From assembly GCF_016695175.1 (NCBI RefSeq), contig NZ_CP068023.1, positions 1,290,501-1,354,500 on the forward strand: DNA of 64,000 nucleotides, in the 5' to 3' direction. Shown here piece by piece: positions 39,926 through 47,555 of this stretch (positions are counted from its first letter, which is position 1; each line of letters begins with the position of its first letter). The notes under the pieces are model-generated. The model saw only the letters and a list, made by a program, of their open reading frames with translations, was not told the DNA's origin and did no database searches. The position numbers were made by a program, and so were the translations under genes. This DNA comes from Pseudoalteromonas sp. GCY (lineage in GTDB: Bacteria > Pseudomonadota > Gammaproteobacteria > Enterobacterales > Alteromonadaceae).

Positions 39926-40517
39926 GCGATACCTCATTATGCTCAGTTTCGTTGCGTTAAGTGGTTGTCAAGCAACTGCAAGCAAGAGTCAACTAGACAC
40001 ATTACAAATGAAGAAGCAATTGTCTTTACTGGAGCAACAGGTAAGTACCTTACAACAAGAAGTGGAGCAGCTTAGACAGTTAAAACAACAAGTCGCTAAG
40101 TTTGAAGAAGTGCAGGAAGATTTAGATGTTATTGCGATGCAGCTATCAAGCACGCTTGCAAAGCAAAAGGATACTGAACTTTTAGCAAAGCAGCCTGAGC
40201 GAGTGGAAGAGCGAGAAACAAAGCCCGTCGAGAAACAAGATAAGCCTGTGGAAATGGCTGAATTTGCAATCCAATTGGCCTCTACAACAGAGTATGCCAA
40301 GCTTAGGCAGACCTACGAACAGCTCAAGGATAAGTTACCGCAAGGCTTTGCAGCAAGCGAAGTGAATATAGAACAAGTAGATATTCAAAGTACGAAATAT
40401 TACCGGCTCAAATTAGGTGCATTCACAGACAAGGCCTCTGCATATAAAGGCTGCCAGCAGCTTAAGCGTGCAGGTCTGAGCTGCCTAGTTAGTCATTACA
40501 CCAGTCATCGACTTTAA
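39912..40517 (+). CDS. SPOR-domain lipoprotein
   Basis: A 201-residue lipoprotein: lipobox LSGC (Cys19), a glutamine-rich coiled coil (about 28-75), a charged linker, and a C-terminal SPOR domain (about 117-200) with FAIQLASTTEYAKL, YYRLKLGAFTDKASAYKGC and Cys181/Cys191 in C-x9-C spacing. It would be anchored to the outer membrane and bind peptidoglycan. I choose the ATG at 39912, which puts a good signal sequence first; an in-frame ATG at 39897 is possible. It overlaps the usher-like gene by 14 bases, so the two are translationally coupled and very likely work together. Confidence 0.85.
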   Translation: MQSIKRYLIMLSFVALSGCQATASKSQLDTLQMKKQLSLLEQQVSTLQQEVEQLRQLKQQVAKFEEVQEDLDVIAMQLSSTLAKQKDTELLAKQPERVEERETKPVEKQDKPVEMAEFAIQLASTTEYAKLRQTYEQLKDKLPQGFAASEVNIEQVDIQSTKYYRLKLGAFTDKASAYKGCQQLKRAGLSCLVSHYTSHRL

Positions 40518-40521
40518 AACT

Positions 40522-40538
40522 TGGTGCGTATTTTGCAT
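40522..40538 (+). promoter_or_regulatory. Sigma-54 promoter of the FlgO-like cluster
   Basis: TGGTGCGTATTTTGCAT has the GG-N10-GC spacing of a -24/-12 promoter, 34 bases before the first FlgO-domain gene. It separates this cluster from the pilus locus in regulation. Confidence 0.65.
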
Positions 40539-40571
40539 TCTATCCGGTAAGTTTATCGTGGACTTGGTGAA

Positions 40572-41153
40572 ATGAAATATCTAGCACTCATAGTGATTAT
40601 GTTGTTGGTAGGGTGTACAAACAACCAGCAGGTTGGCAAAAGAGAAGCGACCCAGCAGCAAGAAATCTTGCCTGACTTAGACACATTTGGCGCTCAGTTA
40701 GCCGTAGAGCTTGGTCAATATGTACGGCCGTTCAAGCCTAATTCGACCGTTGCAGTGACGAGTTTTTTTAAGGCAAATCAGCTGGATGATACCGTTGCTG
40801 GGCAAGGTTCTGGTTTAAGCGTTGCCTTGCAAGAATCCTTAATGACCCATTTAAGTCAAATGGGGGCCGATGTTGTGGAATACCGACTCAGAAACGCTTT
40901 ATCTTTACAAAGTTCTGCCGATAGTATGTTAAGTCGAGAGTTAAATAGCCTGAATCAACGCCAGAAAATTGACCTCGTGGTAGTCGGGACAATCGTAGAA
41001 AGTCGAGATACCTATTTAGTCAATGCGCGGCTGGTTGATACGCTGCATAATCGAGCCGTCTCAGCCGCATCAATCAGCATTCCTAAAGCTGTGATGTGGG
41101 GTACGGAGCGTGTCACAAATCGTGACGGTCAGATTATACGAAGCCAATATTAG
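40572..41153 (+). CDS. FlgO-domain lipoprotein, paralogue 1
   Basis: A 193-residue lipoprotein (lipobox LVGC, Cys15) with a FlgO-like domain: VAVTSFFKANQLDD, GLSVALQESLMTHLSQMGADVVEYR, and VVVGTIVESRDTYLVNARLVD. FlgO is an outer-membrane protein at the base of polar sheathed flagella in Vibrio. This copy is the most diverged of the three and lacks the usual FSRD stretch. The next gene begins around its stop codon. Confidence 0.82.
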   Translation: MKYLALIVIMLLVGCTNNQQVGKREATQQQEILPDLDTFGAQLAVELGQYVRPFKPNSTVAVTSFFKANQLDDTVAGQGSGLSVALQESLMTHLSQMGADVVEYRLRNALSLQSSADSMLSRELNSLNQRQKIDLVVVGTIVESRDTYLVNARLVDTLHNRAVSAASISIPKAVMWGTERVTNRDGQIIRSQY

Positions 41154-41167
41154 TGGAGATGAAAGTA

Positions 41168-41821
41168 ATGAAAAAAGTATTAAGTTTGGTTTTGCCGCTT
41201 TCATTGATGGTTGGCTGTGCTCCAAGTAGCTTTTTTGCGGTGGATAATGCTCAGGCTGAGCCTGTGCGCAATGGCTTTGAGAAATCTTCGATGTATCAAA
41301 GTAATCCAAACGGTATGAAGCAATTTTCTGTTTCTCAGCAAATGGCTGGTAAAAATGTCACTCACTATGTCCAGTCTATTATGCAAGACATGGTAGCAAA
41401 CTTGAAACACGTGAATGAGAAAACGCCAGTAGCAGTGACAAGCTTTGTATTTTTAGATAAAGAATTTGATAAAGGTTCCTTGCTGGGTAACCAGCTGGCT
41501 GAAAGCTTTATCCATGAGCTTCATGCGTTTGGGATCCCCGTTGTGGATTTTAAAACAACAGACTATATCCGTGTTACACCTGAAGGCGATTTTGTTTTTA
41601 GCCGTGACTTTTTAGAGTTATCTGACGACCATCCCTTTTTGTACGTGCTAGGTGGTACTTTGGTTAATCATCAGGGCGGAGTTATGGTTAATGCCCGAGT
41701 TGTTGGGCTTAGAAGTAAAAGTGTCGTAGGCTCTGCTCAAGGCTTTTTACCGCAAAACGTAGTTAACGCCCTACAAGATGGTGCGGCATACGATGGCATT
41801 CGTATAGAGCGTGCGAACTAA
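41168..41821 (+). CDS. flgO: Flagellar outer-membrane lipoprotein FlgO
   Basis: The closest of the three to Vibrio FlgO. The 217-residue lipoprotein (lipobox MVGC, Cys17) contains LGNQLAESFIHELHAFGIPV, VDFKTTDYIRVTPEGDF, FSRDFLELSDDHPF, and VMVNARVVGLRSKSVVGSAQ. FlgO with FlgP and FlgT stabilises the outer basal body (H ring) of fast polar flagella. I start at the ATG at 41168, nine bases after GGAG; upstream GTG 41153 and ATG 41159 are in frame. Confidence 0.88.
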   Translation: MKKVLSLVLPLSLMVGCAPSSFFAVDNAQAEPVRNGFEKSSMYQSNPNGMKQFSVSQQMAGKNVTHYVQSIMQDMVANLKHVNEKTPVAVTSFVFLDKEFDKGSLLGNQLAESFIHELHAFGIPVVDFKTTDYIRVTPEGDFVFSRDFLELSDDHPFLYVLGGTLVNHQGGVMVNARVVGLRSKSVVGSAQGFLPQNVVNALQDGAAYDGIRIERAN

Positions 41822-41834
41822 TTCGGAGGCGATG

Positions 41835-42473
41835 ATGAAAAATGTAGTGCTATTCGCGACGACACTTGCATTACTCGGTGGCTGCGAAATGACAAAACAG
41901 ACTGCTCCTGAATCTACAGAAACGCAGCAATCCGATATGGAAATATTATATGCCATGATGGAAGAGCAAGAGCGTAATGATGATTCACAAGCTGTGGTAT
42001 CGCAAGATATTGGCTTCATTAGCTATCGTCATCGCAAAGAAATTGCTAACTACACCAATCAAATTGCGCTGGAATTGTCAGATACTGTATTAGGGCAAAA
42101 GCCGGAGTCGATAGCGGTAGCCAGTTTTGTTAACTTTAATGAATCATTAAGGGAGACAAACCAGCTAGGAAACCAATTGGCTGAGTCTTTAATGCATCAA
42201 ATGCAAAAGCTGGGTTATCAAGCGTTAGACTTTAAAGCATTAGGGAAAATTGAAGTGACATCCAGTGGCGATTTGACTTTTTCGCGTAACGCAAGTCGCT
42301 TGAAAAACACGCAATCGCCCAGCCATTTGCTGACAGGCACTATGGTTTACCGTCCACGAGGCGTGGAGGTAAATGCAAGGTTGTTAGAGTTTACCACCAA
42401 CTTAGTGATCGCAAGCACGGTGGTGACCATCCCGTATTTTATCCTTGATGATCAGGCAACCGCTTCAAGGTAG
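41835..42473 (+). CDS. FlgO-domain lipoprotein, paralogue 3
   Basis: The 212-residue lipoprotein (lipobox LGGC, Cys17) repeats the FlgO pattern: SIAVASFVNFNESLRETNQLGN, QLAESLMHQMQKLGYQ, LDFKALGKIEVTSSGDLTFS. GGAGG precedes the tandem ATG codons; 41835 has the better spacing. It begins 13 bases after the flgO stop, so the three genes are one transcript. Duplication of flgO within the operon is the simplest reading. Confidence 0.83.
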   Translation: MKNVVLFATTLALLGGCEMTKQTAPESTETQQSDMEILYAMMEEQERNDDSQAVVSQDIGFISYRHRKEIANYTNQIALELSDTVLGQKPESIAVASFVNFNESLRETNQLGNQLAESLMHQMQKLGYQALDFKALGKIEVTSSGDLTFSRNASRLKNTQSPSHLLTGTMVYRPRGVEVNARLLEFTTNLVIASTVVTIPYFILDDQATASR

Positions 42474-42804
42474 TACTTCAATAGCGTTTTTTAGAAGAAA
42501 ATACCGTTTGGGTTTTATTAAAAACGAAGAACTATCCTACTTCTTACTCACATCTCAAGCGAAGTAACTGATAGCGCAGTAGTGAGTCCTAACTGCTGCG
42601 TATTCGCCTATTTAACCTTATTTATTATCGTGAATAATTTGATTATTAATCTTTAAAAGTTCATTAAGATCAGTATACTAAAGCGAAGTCACTGAGATGC
42701 AGTACAACAGAGAATCGGCAACTCCAGACTTTCATTGGTATTAAGTAACGCAGATCCCGCTAGTGAAGGTCAAAAAAGGCGATTGTTACCTGATTTTGGA
42801 GATT
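42474..42804. other. Intergenic region before tRNA-Arg with two related 24-25-base repeats
   Basis: No gene is visible in these 330 AT-rich bases. Two imperfect direct copies of AAGCGAAGTNACTGA followed by GCAGTA stand at 42557-42581 and 42681-42704. TATACT at 42674-42679 could be a -10 for the tRNA, but no -35 fits. Confidence 0.5.
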
Positions 42805-42879
42805 GTCCCCATAGTTTAATGGATAAAACAAGGCCCTCCTAAGGCTTAGATGTAGGTTCGATTCCTACTGGGGACGCCA
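42805..42879 (+). tRNA. tRNA-Arg (anticodon CCT)
   Basis: A 75-base cloverleaf can be drawn. The acceptor pair is GTCCCCA/TGGGGAC. The anticodon stem AGGCC/GGCTT (one G-T pair) holds the seven-base loop CTCCTAA with anticodon CCT. The T arm is GTAGG-TTCGATT-CCTAC, the discriminator is G, and CCA is encoded. It reads the rare arginine codon AGG. It stands alone between the flgO cluster and flgT. Confidence 0.95.
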
Positions 42880-42990
42880 TTTATATTCACTTCAGCTTGG
42901 AATTACCAAAGTAAATGGGCGGCAGAAGCATGGTGTAGAGGGTGTAAAGTCATCGAAAATCTTGCCTTTTACCACAGGAAGGCTCAGCAC

Positions 42991-44187
42991 TTACAGTGCA
43001 AACTCATTTTCATTTTCTATTTGAATTTCAACCAAATCATTAATTTGCACATTGTGAAGTGGGCGATTGCTGATATTTACCGCAATGGCGTTTTGCGCAT
43101 TCACCTGGATCACTTGTAGCTTATTAATGGTTTTAATTTGATGCATAAATATTTTACCATCGACATTAGTCAGCGGATTACTATGCGCTACGTTAAGGAT
43201 CTGGCCATTCTCTAAGCCATGCATGCGGCCCAAATTAATAACGACTTGTTCATCATCGATATGTAGGATTTTGCCATTGGTTGGTAAGCAGGCGACCGCT
43301 GTGTTTAAATCAGTTGCGATTTGTGTCAGCGTGGTTTGGATCTCATCAGCATAATCTGTCTGCCAAAAGCGCTCACTGTACACATCAATTAATTTGGTCT
43401 TCTTAAACGGCCACACGCCTTGAGTGGCATATTGCTTTTGCCACACCCTTTCATGAGAAAGTGCATCAAACAGCGCAAAGTCTACCTTGAAGCTTCTTAA
43501 GTATTTATCGCTTTGCCAAAATGCGAGGTCACTATTAAGTTTATCGACACCAGCAATATCAGTAATTTGACTCAATAATACAAATTGGCTATTTGTATTT
43601 GCTGTAATGGTCTCGATTAGTTGTTCATTATAATCAAAACGCTGACTGAAAAAGCGGCTAACATCTATGGTCTGTGCAAAATAGGGAACAGGTTCTAAGC
43701 TCGACTTTTGTTCGGTCATTGTCTGATATAGGCGCTCGCTCACCGCTTTATTTATGTCAAAAATTTGACCTAAAGTTGCTTGGTGTTTATTTTTTAGCTG
43801 GCTTTGTGTGACTGCAACCTGTTTATTGTATGCACTAGTTGGGCACTGAGCACTTTGTGGGGTAATATCAATATGTAACGTCACTTGCCATGAGTCACCG
43901 ACTTTTGCTTCAGCAATCACGTTGGCGCTCTGGATTTCGGCATTTGAGCGGATCTTAAGTTGATCTTGGGTGAGCACACCATCGGTGACGGTTTGTACAC
44001 TACTCACAGAAGCGCCAGAAAACAGCAATGCTTGTGTGATGGCGTCGTTTACGGCCTTTCTTTTTGCTTTTTGATGATCGCCATTTTTAACGTCAGCCAT
44101 GCCGGTAACTTCAAACCATTCAGCATAAGCAGGATTAGTTAAGGTGATACACAACAATGATAGACTGGTCGCGAATTGCTTTTTCAT
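42991..44187 (-). CDS. flgT: Flagellar H-ring protein FlgT
   Basis: The 398-residue periplasmic protein (signal peptide ending AYA at about residue 22) matches FlgT, which forms the H ring around the LP ring of sodium-driven polar flagella and helps recruit the motor. Early FlgT features are EWFEVTGMADV and KAKRKAVNDAITQALLFSGASV. A middle domain and a C-terminal domain (NGKILHIDDEQVVINLGRMHGLENGQ) follow. It is transcribed alone from a sigma-54 site back to back with that of flgP. Confidence 0.92.
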   Translation of the reverse strand: MKKQFATSLSLLCITLTNPAYAEWFEVTGMADVKNGDHQKAKRKAVNDAITQALLFSGASVSSVQTVTDGVLTQDQLKIRSNAEIQSANVIAEAKVGDSWQVTLHIDITPQSAQCPTSAYNKQVAVTQSQLKNKHQATLGQIFDINKAVSERLYQTMTEQKSSLEPVPYFAQTIDVSRFFSQRFDYNEQLIETITANTNSQFVLLSQITDIAGVDKLNSDLAFWQSDKYLRSFKVDFALFDALSHERVWQKQYATQGVWPFKKTKLIDVYSERFWQTDYADEIQTTLTQIATDLNTAVACLPTNGKILHIDDEQVVINLGRMHGLENGQILNVAHSNPLTNVDGKIFMHQIKTINKLQVIQVNAQNAIAVNISNRPLHNVQINDLVEIQIENENEFAL

Positions 44188-44223
44188 GTTTAAATGCCCA
44201 GATCAAAAACTACCCTTTAACTC

Positions 44224-44239
44224 AGCAATACCTGTGCCA
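44224..44239 (-). promoter_or_regulatory. Sigma-54 promoter of flgT
   Basis: On the minus strand TGGCACAGGTATTGCT gives GG-N10-GC with a full TGGCAC -24 box, about 37 bases before the flgT ATG. Confidence 0.7.
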
Positions 44240-44244
44240 AATTT

Positions 44245-44261
44245 TGGCAAGGTTCGTGCAT
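44245..44261 (+). promoter_or_regulatory. Sigma-54 promoter of flgP
   Basis: TGGCAAGGTTCGTGCAT gives GG-N10-GC on the plus strand. Its -24 box and that of flgT form the dyad TGCCAAATTTTGGCA (44235-44249). Confidence 0.6.
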
Positions 44262-44391
44262 AATCATATTTTATGAAAGTTAATTTTATTTATTGCCAAT
44301 ACTCGATGAAACCACAACAACCCTTGCGAGACGAATATGCTCGGGAAGCGTTAAATTTTGATTGGTATTTATTGTAGCGGAGTGTAGTGAA

Positions 44392-44868
44392 ATGCGTATC
44401 ACTAATTCTATCAGTGCAGTTGTTATGGTTTGCTCGCTAGCAGGGCTCAGTGGCTGTTCAAGTCTCGTTGACAAGCACATTGAATATGAAACGGTGCAAC
44501 CGGAAACGTTTCCTGTTTTACGGGCTGTGGGGTACGCTCCTTTGAGTGCTCAGCCGGGCAAAACTGCTGGTGAGAAGCAGTTAATGGCTATTAAAGTCTC
44601 AAAATTAGAAGCGTATCGTGAATTGGCTGAGCAACTGTATGGCCAGAATTTGACATCCACTATTACGGTAAAAGGTGCTATTGCGCAAAACGACGGTCTT
44701 AAGAGCCAAGTGAATGGACTCGTTCGTGGGGCTAAGGTGCTGAAAAGTTACGCAGTTGGTGACACTTACGCAACAGAATTAGAGCTTGATATGAAACGCG
44801 TTTATGATTTGTATATTACTCAAGTCAAGCCGCAGAAAATTAAGAAAATATCTTATAGTTTTAAGTAA
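44392..44868 (+). CDS. flgP: Flagellar assembly lipoprotein FlgP
   Basis: The 158-residue LPP20-family lipoprotein (lipobox LSGC, Cys22) contains VLRAVGYAPLSAQPG, KVSKLEAYRELAEQLYG and NGLVRGAKVLKSYAVGDTYATELEL. FlgP forms an outer-membrane disk around the polar flagellum in Vibrio and Campylobacter. The start at 44392 (MRITNS) has GGAG nine bases upstream. It is separated from its usual partner flgO by the tRNA and flgT. Confidence 0.92.
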   Translation: MRITNSISAVVMVCSLAGLSGCSSLVDKHIEYETVQPETFPVLRAVGYAPLSAQPGKTAGEKQLMAIKVSKLEAYRELAEQLYGQNLTSTITVKGAIAQNDGLKSQVNGLVRGAKVLKSYAVGDTYATELELDMKRVYDLYITQVKPQKIKKISYSFK

Positions 44869-44891
44869 GCACTCCTCGTATGTTGCTTACT
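44864..44891. terminator. Hairpin after flgP, converging with flgN
   Basis: AGTAAGCA and TGCTTACT pair around a 12-base loop, beginning inside the flgP stop. The stem is the same as that following asd at 3991-4012. The downstream T tract is weak. Confidence 0.5.
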
Positions 44892-44942
44892 TAACATGCT
44901 TCATTTTGGGTATTCTTTAATACTAAAATACGGCTAACGTAG

Positions 44943-45371
44943 CTACGCCTTTAGGTTACGTACTAATTCACTGTCGCTACTTTTCACGCTGCCATCTTGA
45001 CCATAAGTGATCGAAGTAGGTGCTCCAATTAAGATCCCTTTTAGTTCACGTGTGCTTACATTCGCCTGATGAGCCGTTTTAGCATTGATTTCATTTTTGG
45101 TTTGGCACTCACTGAGTAGTGCTCGCACTTTAGCAACGAGCGGGGCTACTTCACTGTGTTCAAAGACGTGAGACTCAGTTTTTGACAATTCGTTGTCGAT
45201 CTTTTGTAGTTTTGAAATGAGAGTTAGCTTTTCACGAGCGATTTCTTTTAAATTGTCGCCACGTCGGGACGCAAGCTCGTCAAGCTCAAGTGCTAGAAGC
45301 TGGGTCATCGCTTCTAGCGTCGAGATTTGTTCTGAAAGTTTGTGGTGGCAAAGCCGAACCAAATCATCCAT
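44943..45371 (-). CDS. flgN: Flagellar export chaperone FlgN
   Basis: FlgN is the cytoplasmic chaperone for the hook-filament junction proteins FlgK and FlgL. The 142-residue protein is mostly alpha-helical, with the family pattern LEAMTQLLALELDELASRRGDNL and EIAREKLTLISKLQ. I start at the ATG at 45371, which overlaps the flgM stop (ATGGATGA); a TTG at 45386 is also in frame. The overlap shows translational coupling with flgM. Confidence 0.9.
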   Translation of the reverse strand: MDDLVRLCHHKLSEQISTLEAMTQLLALELDELASRRGDNLKEIAREKLTLISKLQKIDNELSKTESHVFEHSEVAPLVAKVRALLSECQTKNEINAKTAHQANVSTRELKGILIGAPTSITYGQDGSVKSSDSELVRNLKA

Positions 45372-45687
45372 ATATTTCGAACTCAAATGCAGCTATGTTT
45401 TTGGCGAGTTTTTCCGCGTCAACTTGATACTTGCCTTCTGCAATTGCTTTTTTCAGTTCTTCGACTTTCTTGTCGTCAAAGCCTGATGACTGCTGCGCTT
45501 TTTCGTTGACCGTTTTCAGCTGTTGCGCTTGTGGAGTCAGACTGACTGAGTCCGCAGCCGCTTTCGGTGTAGCTGGTGATTTAACTGATGCGCTGTTGGC
45601 ATCATTTCTTTGCAATTCAGCCTTCTGTTGCTTAACATTATTAGCAACGGATGTAGACTGATTTTGACCGTTAACTTGATTAACCAT
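45364..45687 (-). CDS. flgM: Anti-sigma-28 factor FlgM
   Basis: FlgM binds FliA (sigma-28) until the hook is complete and is then exported. The 107-residue protein has a disordered, Gln/Asn/Ser-rich N-terminal half and the conserved C-terminal helices (KKVEELKKAIAEGKYQVDAE, then LAKNIAAFE). It has its own sigma-28 promoter, giving the usual negative feedback. It controls the flagellin genes and, by the promoter evidence here, perhaps the DUF4402 locus. Confidence 0.94.
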   Translation of the reverse strand: MVNQVNGQNQSTSVANNVKQQKAELQRNDANSASVKSPATPKAAADSVSLTPQAQQLKTVNEKAQQSSGFDDKKVEELKKAIAEGKYQVDAEKLAKNIAAFEFEIYG

Positions 45688-45723
45688 GTTTGTAGACCCA
45701 ATAAAATTATACTCTCAGCCATG

Positions 45724-45750
45724 TTATCGGCGTTCAGTAGTATTACTTTA
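45724..45750 (-). promoter_or_regulatory. Sigma-28 promoter of flgM
   Basis: On the minus strand TAAAGTAA (45750-45743), an 11-base spacer and GCCGATAA (45731-45724, a perfect -10) match the FliA consensus. It lies 36 bases before the flgM start, in the gap after flgA. Confidence 0.9.
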
Positions 45751-45759
45751 GCAAATTTT

Positions 45760-46467
45760 TTATAAATTCACCTCTACTGTTTCCACTTCTATTACTCTAG
45801 CACGTAAGGTTTTGCCAGAGCGAGCGTTTTTAATATTAATAAGTTCACCCCGGTTGCCATCTTGCTGCGCTTCTCCTTGAGTTTTGATCACGAGTCCACC
45901 TGATTTGGCAATAATCGTTACAGTATCGCCTTTGCAGACCATGCAAATATGAGCTTGGGTAAAGGCTTGGCCTTCTCTTATGTTACGTTTACTTCTGCTA
46001 CCTATTAGTATCGACTTATCTTCTATATAAGAAACTCTACGAAAACGTTTTGGCTGATATTCTATTTTTACATCTTCATCCTGAATAACACGGCCTTTCT
46101 CTAACATGGTCGCGCTAACCAATATAGGGAAGAGGTGATCGATACGCACATGGACGTATTGAGTCCAGCTGAGGGTATCGTTGCATCTAATTTGTACTGT
46201 CACTTGAGTATCAAAAGGCGGAGCCATCGCTGTACTATATTGCAACGGCGATTGACAATCACGTGCTGGAATTCTTGAATCAAGTGGTATAGCAGTCAGT
46301 GACAGCTGGCTGTCGGGATCTTGCTCTACATTCGGTTTAACAAATTCTATTGCGCTTTGTTCTAAAGTTTTGTTGTCATATTGCTGACAATAACCATAGT
46401 CAACGCCTATAAAATAAGCGAACAAACAAAAAAACTGAATGTAATGGGTTTTTTTTAACAAACTCAT
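45760..46467 (-). CDS. flgA: Flagellar P-ring assembly chaperone FlgA
   Basis: FlgA is the periplasmic chaperone for P-ring subunit FlgI. The 235-residue protein has an N-terminal signal sequence (about 1-28), the SAF-type domain starting near LFPILVSATMLEKGRVIQ, and the conserved end GEAQQDGNRGELINIKNARS with KTLRARVIEVETVEVNL. It is divergent from cheV and upstream of flgM-flgN, the standard flgAMN order of Vibrio and Pseudoalteromonas. I could not pick its promoter. Confidence 0.93.
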   Translation of the reverse strand: MSLLKKTHYIQFFCLFAYFIGVDYGYCQQYDNKTLEQSAIEFVKPNVEQDPDSQLSLTAIPLDSRIPARDCQSPLQYSTAMAPPFDTQVTVQIRCNDTLSWTQYVHVRIDHLFPILVSATMLEKGRVIQDEDVKIEYQPKRFRRVSYIEDKSILIGSRSKRNIREGQAFTQAHICMVCKGDTVTIIAKSGGLVIKTQGEAQQDGNRGELINIKNARSGKTLRARVIEVETVEVNL

Positions 46468-46607
46468 GATGTTTCGACTATGCTTATGGGGTGAAACAAG
46501 GTATAAAGATTCTGCTTTAATAACTGCACCTAATCAAGGGTGGTAAACCATATCAGAGTCGAAGCAAAGATCGTTCCGATTAGCGGTTTATACAGTAGGA
46601 GATTGAA

Positions 46608-47540
46608 ATGGCAGGTATTTTAGACTCGGTTAACCAACGTACACAGCTAGTTGGACAAAACCGTCTCGAGCTATTACTTTTTCGACTTCAAGGTCGACAG
46701 CGCTTCGGCATTAATGTTTTCAAAGTCCGAGAAGTGCTGCAATGTCCAGCATTGACAAGCATGCCCAAGTCAAACCCGCTTATCCGAGGGGTTGCTCATA
46801 TTCGAGGCCAAACGATATCCGTAATTGATATGTCACTTGCGGTAGGTGGACCTCCTATTCAAGATATTCGTAACTGTTTTATTGTGATTGCAGAATACAA
46901 CCGTTCAGTTCAAGGTTTTCTAGTCAGTGCAGTAGAACGCATTGTGAATATGAACTGGGAAAAAATAATGCCCCCGCCATCTGGGGCAGGTCGTTATTCC
47001 TATTTGACAGCGGTCACAGAAATTGAAAACGAGCTAGTTGAAATATTAGACGTAGAAAAGATCCTCAATGAGATTTGCCCAATCAACACAGAAGTCAGTG
47101 CTGACATTGTCTCTGATGGTGAAATGCAAAAAGATTTAGGCGAACGTATTGTCTTTATCGCTGATGACTCCGCGGTTGCTCGTAATCAGGTCAAACGTGC
47201 ATTGGAGCCATTAGGTGTTCAGACTGAGCTTGCGAAGAACGGCAAAGAAGCACTTATCAGGCTTCGTGAAATTGCGGAAATGGACTGTCAAAATAATGTC
47301 ACTGAGCGAGTAGGGCTATTAATTTCTGACGTTGAAATGCCGGAAATGGATGGTTATACGCTAACGGCTGAAATAAAAGCTGATCCAAAATTAGCGCCAT
47401 TGCATGTGATACTCCATACTTCACTGAGTGGTGTATTTAATCAGGCCATGATTGAGAAAGTCGGCGCTGATGATTTTATTGCTAAGTTTAACCCAGATGA
47501 ATTAGCCTCAGCGGTTAAGAAATGGGTTCATTGTGATTAA
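46608..47540 (+). CDS. cheV: Chemotaxis coupling protein CheV
   Basis: A 310-residue hybrid of a CheW-like scaffold domain (about 17-160) and a receiver domain (about 178-308) with phospho-acceptor Asp241 in LLISDVEMPEMDGY. CheV links chemoreceptors to CheA and tunes adaptation. GGAGA precedes the ATG. It is followed 15 bases later by cheR, and both lie upstream of flgB, as in Vibrio. Confidence 0.95.
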   Translation: MAGILDSVNQRTQLVGQNRLELLLFRLQGRQRFGINVFKVREVLQCPALTSMPKSNPLIRGVAHIRGQTISVIDMSLAVGGPPIQDIRNCFIVIAEYNRSVQGFLVSAVERIVNMNWEKIMPPPSGAGRYSYLTAVTEIENELVEILDVEKILNEICPINTEVSADIVSDGEMQKDLGERIVFIADDSAVARNQVKRALEPLGVQTELAKNGKEALIRLREIAEMDCQNNVTERVGLLISDVEMPEMDGYTLTAEIKADPKLAPLHVILHTSLSGVFNQAMIEKVGADDFIAKFNPDELASAVKKWVHCD

Positions 47541-47555
47541 AGCTGGTGGTAGCAC

